Positions 1 through 8,722 of a DNA stretch of 55,922 nucleotides are shown here, one piece after another. This DNA is from Rhodovulum sp. PH10 (GTDB lineage: Bacteria > Pseudomonadota > Alphaproteobacteria > Rhizobiales > Xanthobacteraceae). The notes under the pieces are model-generated. The model was not told the DNA's origin, ran no database searches, and worked only from the letters and a program-made list of their open reading frames with translations. Each line of letters begins with the position of its first letter. Position 1 is the stretch's first letter. Made by a program: the position numbers and the translations under genes. The stretch spans positions 1 through 55,922 of the forward strand of contig NZ_AKZI01000004.1 of NCBI RefSeq assembly GCF_000293785.1, given 5' to 3'.

Positions 1-47
1 ACTGGTGGCCAAAATCCATCACTCGGAACTGATCACCCGAATCCGGT

Positions 48-1406
48 ATGATCAGCGCCGAGGCGTACGCCACCCTGCGCGACACCGCCGAAGGCCGGGC
101 GCCGCTCGATGCCGCCGCCGCGACCCTGGTGGCGCTCACCGCCGGCGGCTTTCTGGTCGAAGACGGAGAGGACGAGCGGGAGGCGGTCGCCGAGACCCAC
201 CGTGCCGCCCGCGAAAACTGCGAGACGCTGCATCTCGTCCTGGTGCCGACGCTGTCGTGCAATCTCGCCTGCCCCTACTGCTTCGAGCCCGGCGTCACCC
301 CGGTTGCGGGCCGCACGGCGATGACCGAGTTCGTGCGGGACGATCTGTGCAGCCTGGTTCGCGCTGCCGTCGCCGAGGGCACCCGCACGCTGCGCGTCAC
401 CTGGTACGGCGGTGAGCCTCTGGTCGGCTGGCAGAACCTGGTCGACACCAGCGAGCGGCTGATCGCCACCTGCGAGGCGGCCGGCTGCGGCTATTCGGCC
501 GAGATCGTCACAAACGGCACGCTGCTGACCGCCGACCGCGCGCGCAAGCTCGCTGCGCTGAAGGTGACGCAGGCGCAGATCTCGCTCGACGGCCCGCCCG
601 ACATCCACGACCTCCGGCGGATCGGCCGCAACCGAAAGCCGACCTTTGCGGCGGTGGTGGAGGCGATCGCCGCGGCCGCGCCGTGCCTGCGGGTGGCGGT
701 GCGGATCAATGTCTGCCGGCGGGTCGCCCCGCGGGTCGAGGAGGTGCTGGCCATCCTCGCCGCCCGCGGGCTGAACCGAAGCGTGAGCGTGCATCTCGCA
801 CCGCTGCGCCCGGCGCCCGGCGCGGCCGGCAGCGCGCCCCCCGCAGCAGCGGCCGGCACCGCGATCGACTGGCTCGACGACCGCGAGGTGGCGGCGCTGC
901 GCGTCGCCTTCGACGACCTGTTGCGCCGCCACGGCTTTCCGGTCCATCCGACCGGGCTGCCGCAGCCGCGCGGCACCGCCTGCATCGCCGACCAGGACGC
1001 GAGTTTCGTGATCGAGCCGGACGGCACCGTGCAAAAATGCGACTGGACGGTCGGCATCGCCGGCGCCGCGGTCGGCCGGCTCGGCCCCGGCGGGATCGAG
1101 TTCGACGAGGACATCGCGCGGTGGCGTGACCTCGACGTGCCGGACGATCCCGAGTGCGCCGCCTGCCGTTTCCTGCCGCTGTGCCGCGGCGTCTGTCCGC
1201 TGCGCCGGCTCGCCGGGGAAAAGCCGTGCCTGCCGTTCCGCCACGTGTGGGCGCGGGTGCTCGCCCGCTCGGCCGGCTTTTCGCCGGACGAGGCGGAGGC
1301 GGTGGAGCCGGCGCTCGACGGGCCGGGCCTGCGCGGGGTCGGCCTCGCCGACATCGCCGCCCTCGCCGACCGGGCGGAGCGGGAGCCGCCGTGTGACCTT
1401 CAGTAG
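48..1406 (+). CDS. Radical SAM/SPASM domain protein (possible peptide maturase)
   Basis: 452 residues. The [4Fe-4S]/SAM motif CxxxCxxC lies at residues 71-78 (CNLACPYC), followed by YGGEPL and a TNG-type strand as in radical SAM barrels. A SPASM-like cluster region near residues 330-395 has EPDGTVQKCDW and then cysteines in ECAAC, LCRGVC and PC, which normally bind auxiliary iron-sulfur clusters. SPASM enzymes usually modify a ribosomal peptide or a sulfatase-type protein; no candidate substrate is visible, but the window begins just upstream. An in-frame stop at 30-32 makes ATG 48 the first possible start. It has no convincing ribosome binding site, and the N-terminus seems short for the family, so a frameshift or lost 5' end is possible. 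The 3' end overlaps the convergent SDR gene by 7 bp. Family call firm, substrate unknown. Confidence 0.85.
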   Translation: MISAEAYATLRDTAEGRAPLDAAAATLVALTAGGFLVEDGEDEREAVAETHRAARENCETLHLVLVPTLSCNLACPYCFEPGVTPVAGRTAMTEFVRDDLCSLVRAAVAEGTRTLRVTWYGGEPLVGWQNLVDTSERLIATCEAAGCGYSAEIVTNGTLLTADRARKLAALKVTQAQISLDGPPDIHDLRRIGRNRKPTFAAVVEAIAAAAPCLRVAVRINVCRRVAPRVEEVLAILAARGLNRSVSVHLAPLRPAPGAAGSAPPAAAAGTAIDWLDDREVAALRVAFDDLLRRHGFPVHPTGLPQPRGTACIADQDASFVIEPDGTVQKCDWTVGIAGAAVGRLGPGGIEFDEDIARWRDLDVPDDPECAACRFLPLCRGVCPLRRLAGEKPCLPFRHVWARVLARSAGFSPDEAEAVEPALDGPGLRGVGLADIAALADRAEREPPCDLQ

Positions 1407-2125
1407 CTCGCCTGCCCGCCGGACAGGTCGAACACCGCCCCGGCGTTGAAGCTGCAGGCGTCCGACGCCAGCCAGGCGATCAGATCGGCCGCCTCGGCGG
1501 TGGTGCCGAGCCGCTTCATCGGGCTCCGGTCGATCATCGCCTCGATCACGGCGGGCTCCATCGCCCGCACCACCTCGGTGTCGATCGCCGCCGGCGCGAC
1601 GCAGTTGACGCGGATGTCGGTCGCCGCCAGCTCCTTGCCGAGCGACTTGGTCAGCGCCACCACGCCGGCGCTCGCCGCCGAATAGGCCGCGAGCCCGCGC
1701 CGTCCCTCCTTCGCCGCCAGCGAGGCGACGGTGACGATACGGCCGCGGCCGATCCGCCGCATCTGCGGCAGCACCGCGCGCACCACCTGATAGACGCCGG
1801 TGAGGTTGACCGCGAGGACGGTGTTCCACTCCTCCTCCTCGAGCCGGTCGAGCGGACCACGCGGGCCGCCGAGGCCGACGCTGGTCACCAGAATGTCGAT
1901 CCGGCCGGTGCCGGCGATCACCTCCTTCACCGCGGCGGCGACGTCGGCGGTGCGAGTGACGTCGACCGCGATCGAGCCGACGCCCTCGTGCGGCACCGGG
2001 TCGAGGTCCCAGGCGAAGACGTTCGCCCCACCCGCGCGAAACCGCTCGGCGGCGGCCCGGCCGATCCCCCTCGCCCCGCCGGTGACGACGGCGGTCTTTC
2101 CGGAAAAGTCGTAGCGCACGGTCAT
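1400..2125 (-). CDS. SDR family oxidoreductase, FabG-like, lacking the catalytic lysine
   Basis: 241 residues. The Rossmann signature TGGARGIG sits near the N-terminus, followed by VNLTGVY, the VASLAA serine region, and the C-terminus DLSGGQASY typical of sugar-acid or 3-oxoacyl-type SDRs. The active-site helix reads AYSAASAGVVALTKS: the tyrosine is present, but the residue four positions on, normally lysine (YxxxK), is serine. The usual NNAG motif is also altered (VTSVG). The protein may therefore be inactive or use an unusual mechanism. Start chosen at ATG 2125, which has GGGGAGAGG upstream; a longer frame to 2188 exists but lacks such a site. Divergent from the yjbQ-RLP pair, with a 203-bp gap. 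Substrate not predictable. Confidence 0.85.
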   Translation of the reverse strand: MTVRYDFSGKTAVVTGGARGIGRAAAERFRAGGANVFAWDLDPVPHEGVGSIAVDVTRTADVAAAVKEVIAGTGRIDILVTSVGLGGPRGPLDRLEEEEWNTVLAVNLTGVYQVVRAVLPQMRRIGRGRIVTVASLAAKEGRRGLAAYSAASAGVVALTKSLGKELAATDIRVNCVAPAAIDTEVVRAMEPAVIEAMIDRSPMKRLGTTAEAADLIAWLASDACSFNAGAVFDLSGGQASY

Positions 2126-2328
2126 GAAGGCCTCTCCCCGCATCGGGCACGGAAGCGACCATCCTACACGCATTGCGTGACGATCCACCGCCCGCCCGCG
2201 ACGGGTCGCGACCGGGCGGCACCGTTTGCGCCGACGACCGCCGCGCGCTACCGTCCGTCGGGTCGTTTCGCACCGTCGCCGGCTCCGCCGGCATCCATTT
2301 CCGCTTCCTCCCGTTGCCCCGTGCTCCC

Positions 2329-2757
2329 ATGAAGATCTTTCGACACCGCCTCGATCTCGCCACCACCGCCCCGATCGAGATCGTCGACCTCACCGAGCGG
2401 GTGCGCGAATGGGTCGCCTCGACCGGCGTGACGGACGGGCTCGTCACGGTGATCACGCTGCACACCACGGCGCGCATCAACGTCAACGAGCGCGAGCCGC
2501 GGCTGCAGCAGGACATGGTCACGCATCTGAAGCGCGCGATCCCGAAGGACGGCGACTGGCTGCACAATCTCGACACCGTCGACGGGCGCGACAACGCCCA
2601 TTCGCACCTGCTCGGCCTGTTCATGACGGCCTCCGAGACGATTCCGGTGAGCGGCGGCGCGCTGGTGCTCGGCGAGTGGCAGAGCATCTTCTTCATCGAG
2701 CTGGACGGCCCGCGCGAGCGCCGTGCGGTCGAGCTTCAGCTTCTCGGAACAGACTGA
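2329..2757 (+). CDS. yjbQ: YjbQ family protein (UPF0047; secondary thiamine-phosphate synthase type)
   Basis: 142 residues, normal length for YjbQ/UPF0047. Recognised by [13 protein letters not shown], the [21 protein letters not shown] segment and the end [19 protein letters not shown]. coli YjbQ has a weak, promiscuous thiamine-phosphate synthase activity; the true physiological role of the family is uncertain. ATG 2329 is chosen because homologues begin at this point; the ribosome binding site is poor. The stop is 4 nt before the RuBisCO-like gene, so the two are very probably co-transcribed. Confidence 0.85.
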   Translation: MKIFRHRLDLATTAPIEIVDLTERVREWVASTGVTDGLVTVITLHTTARINVNEREPRLQQDMVTHLKRAIPKDGDWLHNLDTVDGRDNAHSHLLGLFMTASETIPVSGGALVLGEWQSIFFIELDGPRERRAVELQLLGTD

Positions 2758-2761
2758 TTCC

Positions 2762-4060
2762 ATGACACCGGACGACATCGGCGGCTTTTTCGCAAAGCGA
2801 ACGAGCCTGAACCTCGACGACTATCTCGAGCTCGACTTCACCTTCGAATGCGTCGGCGACCCGCGGGAAGCGGCCGCGCATCTGTGCAGCGAGCAATCGA
2901 CCGCGCAGTGGCACCGTGTCGGGATCGACGAAGATTTTAGGCCGCGCTTCGCCGCCAAAGTGCTCGAGCTGGACGCGCAGCCGAGGCCCGGCTTCTCGAT
3001 TCCGGTCGAGGGATTTGCCGCCGGAAAGCCGGTCCATGCCTGCCGGGTGACGATCGCCCATCCGCACGGCAATTTCGGCCCGAAAATCCCGAACCTCCTG
3101 TCGGCCGTGTGCGGCGAAGGCGTCTTCTTCGTGCCCGGCATTCCGCTGATCCGGCTCGAGGACATCCGCTTTCCGGCAAAATTTTTGGAGGCGTTCGAGG
3201 GGCCGCGGTTCGGCCTCGCCGGCCTGCGCGAGCGGCTGAAGGCGTACGATCGGCCGATCTTCTTCGGCGTCATCAAGCCGAACATCGGCCTGCCGCCCGA
3301 GCCGTTCGCAGAGCTCGCGCACCAGGCGTGGTGCGGCGGGCTCGACATCGCCAAGGACGACGAGATGCTGGCCGACGTGCCGTGGTGCCCGCTGGAAGCG
3401 CGCGCCCGGCTGCTCGGCGAGGCCCGGCACAAGGCCGAGCAGGAGACCGGCGTCCCGAAGATCTATCTCGCCAACATCACCGACGAGGTCGACCGCCTGG
3501 TGACGCTGCACGACCTCGCTGTGAAGAACGGCGCCAACGCGCTGCTCGTCAATGCGATGCCGGTCGGGCTGTCGGGCGTGCGGATGCTGCGCAGGCATGC
3601 GAGCGTGCCGCTGATCGCCCACTTTCCCTTCATCGCCTCGTTCGCGCGGCTTCCCGCCTACGGCATCCATTCGCGGGTGCTGACGCGGCTGCAACGGCTC
3701 GCCGGCTTCGACGCGGTGATCATGCCGGGCTTCGGCCCGCGGATGATGACGCCGGAGCACGAGGTGCTGGACTGCGTGCGGGCCTGCCTCGAGCCGATGG
3801 GATCGATAAAACCGTGCCTGCCGGTGCCGGGCGGCAGCGATTCCGCCGCCACCCTCGAGGGCGTGTACCGAAAGGTCGGCAGCAAAAATTTCGGGTTCGT
3901 GCCGGGCCGCGGCGTTTTTGGGCACCCGATGGGTCCGGCCGGCGGCGCCGCCAGCATCCGTCAGGCGTGGGACGCCATCGCCGCGGGGGTATCGGTCGCC
4001 GAGCACGCGAAGGCGCATCCGGCACTGGCGGCAGCCTTGGACGTTTTCGGGCGACGCTGA
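2762..4060 (+). CDS. RuBisCO-like protein (form IV RLP)
   Basis: 432 residues, RuBisCO large-subunit fold. [10 protein letters not shown] at 192-201 keeps the carbamylated lysine and the two Mg2+-binding acids (K198, D200, E201), and K172 in IKPNIG is kept. The second lysine of the KPK motif is Asn174, and the loop-6 lysine region reads MPGFGPRMM, so it cannot be a normal carboxylase. Phosphate-binding glycines are present ([15 protein letters not shown]). The sequence resembles the Rhodospirillum rubrum RLP, which isomerises 5-methylthioribulose 1-phosphate in S-adenosylmethionine by-product salvage; that specific activity is inference. Follows yjbQ by 4 nt. No cupin or other methionine-salvage gene is nearby. 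Confidence 0.9.
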   Translation: MTPDDIGGFFAKRTSLNLDDYLELDFTFECVGDPREAAAHLCSEQSTAQWHRVGIDEDFRPRFAAKVLELDAQPRPGFSIPVEGFAAGKPVHACRVTIAHPHGNFGPKIPNLLSAVCGEGVFFVPGIPLIRLEDIRFPAKFLEAFEGPRFGLAGLRERLKAYDRPIFFGVIKPNIGLPPEPFAELAHQAWCGGLDIAKDDEMLADVPWCPLEARARLLGEARHKAEQETGVPKIYLANITDEVDRLVTLHDLAVKNGANALLVNAMPVGLSGVRMLRRHASVPLIAHFPFIASFARLPAYGIHSRVLTRLQRLAGFDAVIMPGFGPRMMTPEHEVLDCVRACLEPMGSIKPCLPVPGGSDSAATLEGVYRKVGSKNFGFVPGRGVFGHPMGPAGGAASIRQAWDAIAAGVSVAEHAKAHPALAAALDVFGRR

Positions 4061-4080
4061 CCGGCCCGCCACCGCTGGTC

Positions 4081-4193
4081 GGTAGGGTGCGCAAAGCGAA
4101 GCGTGCGCACCTCGGGAGTGCGCACCTTCGGGCACCTGCGTCGACGCCACGTGGGCACGGCGCGCAACCGCGCGCCTTCCGCCCACCCTAATC
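4081..4193 (+). repeat. Intergenic repeat with inverted ends (copy 1)
   Basis: About 113 bp starting GGTAGGGTGCGCAAAGCG and ending CGCCCACCCTAATC, so the ends are imperfect inverted repeats, with internal palindromic pieces such as GTGCGCAC. A related element occurs at about 19153-19237 in the same orientation. This resembles the short non-coding palindromic repeats common between genes in Rhizobiales. It lies between the RLP gene and the convergent membrane-protein gene. Confidence 0.6.
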
Positions 4194-4209
4194 GGTCTGC
4201 TCCGTGCCG

Positions 4210-4812
4210 CTACGCCTTCTCGGCGGCGGCCGGGGCGTCGGCTGCAGGTGCCGGCCGGGGCGGCGGGCGGTCGGCGTCGATCTGGTCGGCCACCTCGTGC
4301 AGCAGGCGGGCGACCTGGCGCGCGCCCATTGTCTTGGTCATGCCGGTGGTCGCGGCGTCGAGCAGCACCAGCGCGCCGTCGCCGACGCCCTCGCGTTCCG
4401 CCTCGGCGGCCAGCCCGGCGAGGCCCTCACGCCAAAAAGTCTCGGTGCGCACCCGCTCGGCGTCGAGGATGCGGTCGATCGGCGCCAGCCGCTCCGACGA
4501 CGAGCGGGCGGAGGTCGCAGACACCCGCGCCGCCGCCGCGCGGTCGGCCGCCGGCTCGGTGTAGCGGCGCTCGGCCGCCCGTGACGCGGTGGTCCCCGCG
4601 CCGGCCGCCTTCAGCGCCGCGGACCGGGTGCGCATCCGCCGCTTGTCGCTCCAGATCGACCAGCCGCCGAAGGCGAGCGCACAGGCGCCGGCGATCAGCA
4701 GCACCCAGTTCGGCGCGCCGTCGCGCAGGGCGTTCACGCCCTGGATCGCCACCAGGGCCGCACCGGCGGCCGCCAGGCCGACGGTCAAAAAGAACGAGAC
4801 CAATCGTATCAT
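4210..4812 (-). CDS. Hypothetical membrane protein, two N-terminal TM segments
   Basis: 200 residues, not recognised. Two hydrophobic stretches, about 4-24 and 38-56, are followed by a basic segment (KRRMRTR) and then a polar, alanine-rich soluble region with a charged helical part (DRILDAERVRTETFWREGL) and a proline/alanine-rich tail. It probably sits in the inner membrane with the C-terminal part in the cytoplasm. ATG 4812 is preceded by GGAAG at good spacing; a GTG codon immediately upstream (4815) is an alternative start. No link to neighbours is evident. Confidence 0.65.
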   Translation of the reverse strand: MIRLVSFFLTVGLAAAGAALVAIQGVNALRDGAPNWVLLIAGACALAFGGWSIWSDKRRMRTRSAALKAAGAGTTASRAAERRYTEPAADRAAAARVSATSARSSSERLAPIDRILDAERVRTETFWREGLAGLAAEAEREGVGDGALVLLDAATTGMTKTMGARQVARLLHEVADQIDADRPPPRPAPAADAPAAAEKA

Positions 4813-5089
4813 CACGAAATCTTCCGAGCGGGATTTTTGCGTCCGAGCGTCGAAAAGCCGCCCGGCGTATCGGCCGGGGCGGCGAGCGGGATACCGATCC
4901 TCGCGCCCGTGGCGCCCGGTCTGTCAAGTCCGGGGGCTCCCGCATCCGCGCCCTCGCCCGCCCTCGCCCGCCCGTCGGTCCGCCGTACCCGTCGCGCCGC
5001 CCCCGGCTGCCGGCCGGCGGCGCGCGGACCGATGCCGCATTGGTGCCTTGTTGGCGGCGCTGATCGAGCGGCGAGGAAGGGGAGAACCG

Positions 5090-5644
5090 ATGACCGCAGC
5101 ACCTCGCAAACCCGCGCGATCGACCACCGTTCTCGGCACCCTGATGCTCGCCGCCGGCCTCGCCTGGAGCGGCGCCGCCGGCGCCCAGGAGGCCAACGGC
5201 CTGCCCGGCGTGCGCAGCTACGGCGGCCCGATGTTCGGCAGCTCCAAGCCGATCGGCGGCGGCGATCCGGTGCGCCAGGGCGCGCCCGCCTGGGACCTGA
5301 ACCACGACGGCGTCTACACCTGCGAGGAATGGCAGATCTATGCCGGGCGGCTGTTCGACAAGGCCGACGCCAACCACGACGGCAAGCTGGACCGCAAGGA
5401 GTTCGCGACGCTCGGCAAGTACGATCCGCTGTTTCGCGACGCCGACATGGGCTATTTCGACGACGACCGCGACGGCCGGGTGTCGCGCGCCGAGTTCGTC
5501 GGCAAGAAGAGCATCCTGTTCGGCCGCTACGACCGCAACGGCGACTGCCGGGTGACGCCGGAAGAGCTGAGCGGCGGAGGCGAGCGAAAAACCTTTGCGC
5601 CGACACTTTCCCCGGGCGGGATCGGCGGAAAGATCCCGTTCTGA
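5090..5644 (+). CDS. Exported EF-hand protein
   Basis: 184 residues. A signal peptide (about residues 1-33, ending GAAGAQ) suggests periplasmic location. Four EF-hand-like calcium loops follow: DLNHDGVYTCEE, DANHDGKLDRKE, DDDRDGRVSRAE and DRNGDCRVTPEE; the last has Cys where glycine is usual at loop position 6, so it may bind weakly. Strong ribosome binding site (AGGAAGGGGAGA) before ATG 5090. Calcium binding or sensing outside the cytoplasm is likely; the partner is unknown. It stands alone, 121 bp before the flavin oxidoreductase gene. Confidence 0.8.
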   Translation: MTAAPRKPARSTTVLGTLMLAAGLAWSGAAGAQEANGLPGVRSYGGPMFGSSKPIGGGDPVRQGAPAWDLNHDGVYTCEEWQIYAGRLFDKADANHDGKLDRKEFATLGKYDPLFRDADMGYFDDDRDGRVSRAEFVGKKSILFGRYDRNGDCRVTPEELSGGGERKTFAPTLSPGGIGGKIPF

Positions 5645-5765
5645 CCGACGACCCCCCGCCCGACGGCGGCGCCGACGAGCCCATCGTTCGCGACGGACGC
5701 CCGCCACGCCCCGCCATCGCCGACGAATCCCCCCACCCCCGCAGAAAAATCCCCCGAGTGCCCTC

Positions 5766-6872
5766 ATGCCCAGTGCCCTGTTCACGCCGGTCGAGATCGC
5801 CGGAAAGACCTTCGAGAACCGCATCGTGGTCGCGCCGATGTGCCAGTATGCCGCCAATGACGGCGTGGCGAGCGACTGGCACACGACCCATCTCGGCATG
5901 CTGGCGAACTCCGGCGCCGGCCTGGTGATCGTCGAGGCGACGCATGTCGAGCGGCGCGGCCGGATCACCCATGGCTGCCTCGGCCTCTACTCGGACGCGA
6001 ACGAGGCGGCGCTCGCCCGCGTCGTCGCCCACTGCCACGCCATCGGCGCGGCAAAAATCGGCGTCCAGCTCGCCCATGCCGGCCGCAAGGCCTCCTCGCA
6101 GCGCCCGTGGGACGGCGGCAAGGCGCTCCGCCCCGACGAGGACCCGTGGCCGACCATCGCCCCCTCGGCGATCCCGTTCGGCGACAACTGGCACGTGCCG
6201 GCCGAGATGGACGAGGCCGAGATGGAGCGGGTGATCGCCGCCTTCGCGCAGGCCGCGGCGCGCGCGGTGCGGATCGGCTTCGACACCATCGAGCTGCACG
6301 CCGCGCACGGCTACCTGATCCACTCCTTCCTGTCGGCGGTCTCCAACCAGCGCGGCGATTCCTACGGCGGCTCGCGCGAAAACCGCATGCGCTTCCCGGT
6401 GGCGGTCGCCCAGGCGGTGCGCGCGGCGGTGCCGGCCGGGCTGCCGCTCGGCGCCCGCATCACCGGCGACGACTGGCTCGACGGCGGCATCGCGGTCGAG
6501 GAGGCGATCGTTTTTGCCCGCGCGCTGAAGGATCTCGGCTACGATTATGTCGACGTCTCCTCGGGCGGGCTGACGGCGGCCGCCCGCAACCCGACCGGGC
6601 TCGGCTACAACGTGCCGCTGGCCGAGGCGGTGCGGCAGGCGACCGGGCTCGTCACCCGCGCGGTCGGGCTGATCGTCGACCCGCATCAGGCCGAGAGCAT
6701 CGTCGCCGAGGGCAAGGCCGATCAGGTTGCGCTCGCCCGCGCGATGCTCGACGATCCGCACTGGCCGTGGCACGCCGCCCGCGAGCTCGGCGGCGAGGTC
6801 TCCCGCCCGCCGCAATATCTGCGGGCCGGCCCGCATTTCTGGGCCGGGGCGGTGACGAAGCACGGCACCTGA
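5766..6872 (+). CDS. namA: NADH:flavin oxidoreductase, old yellow enzyme family (YqjM/NamA-like)
   Basis: 368 residues, FMN-dependent TIM barrel. Subfamily markers of YqjM/XenA-type ene-reductases are present: APMCQY with the redox-tuning Cys26 and Tyr28, QLAHAGRKAS, the substrate-binding pair His178/His181 in ELHAAHGYL, QRGDSYGGSRENR, and DYVDVSSGG. Such enzymes reduce activated C=C bonds (enones, nitro-compounds) with NAD(P)H; the natural substrate is rarely known. ATG 5766 is placed at the conserved beginning of the family; the frame is open upstream, but that part is low-complexity. Cytoplasmic, apparently monocistronic. Confidence 0.88.
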   Translation: MPSALFTPVEIAGKTFENRIVVAPMCQYAANDGVASDWHTTHLGMLANSGAGLVIVEATHVERRGRITHGCLGLYSDANEAALARVVAHCHAIGAAKIGVQLAHAGRKASSQRPWDGGKALRPDEDPWPTIAPSAIPFGDNWHVPAEMDEAEMERVIAAFAQAAARAVRIGFDTIELHAAHGYLIHSFLSAVSNQRGDSYGGSRENRMRFPVAVAQAVRAAVPAGLPLGARITGDDWLDGGIAVEEAIVFARALKDLGYDYVDVSSGGLTAAARNPTGLGYNVPLAEAVRQATGLVTRAVGLIVDPHQAESIVAEGKADQVALARAMLDDPHWPWHAARELGGEVSRPPQYLRAGPHFWAGAVTKHGT

Positions 6873-6903
6873 GAGTTTTTTGTACGCTCGAGGAGGCGGC
6901 GCG

Positions 6904-8349
6904 ATGATCCGGGACGGCGACGACGACGGCGGTCCCGACCACGACCGCCGGGCGATGCTCCTCGCCGCCGGGATCGGTGCCGGGCTCGGTGCCGGCCTCA
7001 CGGCCACCGCCTTCGCGAGCCCGGCCGGGGCAGCGCCGCGCAAGACCAACGCGGCCGCCGGCCCGATCTCGGCCTACGGGATCGACGGCGGCACGCTCGG
7101 CCTCACCCCCGGCAGCCCGCTCGACCAGACGCAGCTCTTCCAGCGCGCGCTCGACCGCGCGGCGGCGGCCGGCAGCCCGCTGGCGCTGCCGCCCGGCGTC
7201 TACCGGGTCGGCGGCCTGCGGCTGCCCGACGGCACCCGGCTGGTCGCGGCGCCGGGCTCGGTCCGGCTCGAGCTCACCGAGGGCGCCTCGCTGCTCTCGG
7301 CCGCGAATTCCGCCCGGATCGCCCTCGACGGCCTCGTGCTCGACGGCCAGGGCAAGCCCTTGCCCGACGACCGCGGGCTGCTTCACTGCGAGAACGTCGA
7401 GCGGCTCGCCGTCACCGACTGCGATGTGGTCGGCGCCGGCGCCACCGGCATTCACGCGCTCGCCTGCGGCGGCGAGATTCTCGCCTGCCGCTTCACCGAC
7501 ACCGCCGACGTCGCGATCGTCACCCGCAACGCGCGCCACATGGTGATCGCCCGCAACACCATCGCCGGCGCCGGCAATGCCGGCATCCAGGTGCTGCGCT
7601 GGGAGGCCGGCGAGGACGGCACCCTGGTCGCCGACAACCACCTCACCCGGATCCGCAACCGGGACGGCGGCACCGGCCAGTTCGGCAACGCGATCAACAT
7701 TTTTCGGGCGAACGGCGTAATCGTGCGCGGCAACCGGGTGCACGACTGCGCGTTTTCCGGCGTGCGCGGCAACTCGGCCTCGAACCTGCAGATCGTCGGC
7801 AACACCGTCACCAAGGTGGGCGAGACCGCGCTCTATTCGGAGTTCTCGTTCGAGGCGTCGATCGTCTCCGGCAACATCGTCGACGGCGCCCAGACCGGCG
7901 TCGCCATCGCCAATTTCGCCGACGGTGGCCGGATCGCCGTGGTCCAGGGCAACATCCTGCGCAATCTCGCGCCGGGCACGGTGAACCCCGACCCGGAGTT
8001 TCCGCTCGGCGTCGGGATCGGCATCGAGGCCGACTCGACCGCGGTCGGCAACGTGATCGAGCGGGCGACGGCGATCGGCATCGGCGTCGGCTGGGGGCGC
8101 TACGTGCGCGACGTCGCGCTGACCGGCAACGTGGTGCGCGACAGCGGCATCGGCATCGGCGTCACGGTGGCCGACGGCGCCGGGCCGGTGCTGATCTCGG
8201 GCAACCTGATCTCCGGCAGCCGGATCGGCGCGATCGTCGGGCTCGACCACAAGGTCCCCGTGACGGGCGACCTGTCGGCCGACAATACCGCCCGTTTTTC
8301 GCACCTGGCGATAATCGGCAACAAGACGGATCGTCGGGCACCACCGTAA
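6904..8349 (+). CDS. TIGR03808-type Tat-translocated repetitive (right-handed beta-helix) protein
   Basis: 481 residues. A twin-arginine signal (DRRAMLLAAG, then a hydrophobic stretch ending ASPAGAAP) predicts Tat export. The body consists of repeated strands of the form NxI.GNxV typical of parallel beta-helix proteins (for example ISGNLISGS, LTGNVVRDS, IVSGNIVDG), starting with a pectate-lyase-like PPGVYRVGGLRLPDGT segment. This matches the Rhizobiales family of Tat-exported repetitive proteins with unknown function, possibly acting on polysaccharide. ATG 6904 has a perfect AGGAGG (6891-6896) at 7-nt spacing. Confidence 0.85.
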   Translation: MIRDGDDDGGPDHDRRAMLLAAGIGAGLGAGLTATAFASPAGAAPRKTNAAAGPISAYGIDGGTLGLTPGSPLDQTQLFQRALDRAAAAGSPLALPPGVYRVGGLRLPDGTRLVAAPGSVRLELTEGASLLSAANSARIALDGLVLDGQGKPLPDDRGLLHCENVERLAVTDCDVVGAGATGIHALACGGEILACRFTDTADVAIVTRNARHMVIARNTIAGAGNAGIQVLRWEAGEDGTLVADNHLTRIRNRDGGTGQFGNAINIFRANGVIVRGNRVHDCAFSGVRGNSASNLQIVGNTVTKVGETALYSEFSFEASIVSGNIVDGAQTGVAIANFADGGRIAVVQGNILRNLAPGTVNPDPEFPLGVGIGIEADSTAVGNVIERATAIGIGVGWGRYVRDVALTGNVVRDSGIGIGVTVADGAGPVLISGNLISGSRIGAIVGLDHKVPVTGDLSADNTARFSHLAIIGNKTDRRAPP

Positions 8350-8722
8350 TATTGGACTATTCTGCACCGCACTACGGACGTTGCAGTGCGATTAATTCCT
8401 TTTTAACTGGAGTTCCTCGTCCAGCCGGCAAATTCGGCCCGCGACCCGAAATTAATACTGGCGAGCGGGGCACGTCCTGGTTTATACTAAAGTCGAAATC
8501 GGGAGGCGAGGTCGCCCCGGCCTGCAGTCCATCGACGAGGCTCGTTCGGGGGGTCGGGCCGGCTGCGCCAGCGGCCGCACGGCTCCGTCCGTGTTTGCAC
8601 CGGGATCGGCCCTCGCCGGTTGCCGCGTCGCCCGTGCGAGCTTCGCGTCCCGACGACCGAGCACGACCGACCCGCACGCCCGGCGACGGCGAAGCGGGGG
8701 AGCGAGACGAGGGAGGAAGGCC
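8350..8722. other. Non-coding stretch with an AT-rich patch
   Basis: No credible gene. Positions about 8345-8500 are markedly AT-richer than the surroundings and hold short ATTAAT/TTTATACT-type pieces, which suggests a promoter region, presumably for the small gene at 8723. The rest is GC-rich and featureless. Confidence 0.5.
8392..8407 (+). promoter_or_regulatory. Candidate CtrA-type box
   Basis: TTAATTCCTTTTTAAC fits the alphaproteobacterial CtrA consensus TTAA-N7-TTAAC exactly. It lies in the AT-rich patch, 316 bp before the next gene. A single short match in AT-rich DNA may be chance. Confidence 0.3.

Noticed and set aside
5-415. Plus-strand frame overlapping the radical SAM start
   Set aside because: Arg/Pro-rich translation after the first 17 residues and full overlap with the radical SAM frame.
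48-1406. Radical SAM gene as hydrogenase maturase HydE or HydG
   Set aside because: It has a SPASM-type C-terminal cysteine set and lies 24 kb from the hydrogenase; HydE/HydG lack SPASM domains and have different motifs.
2762-4060. True RuBisCO large subunit
   Set aside because: The second KPK lysine and loop-6 lysine are absent; no small subunit or phosphoribulokinase nearby.
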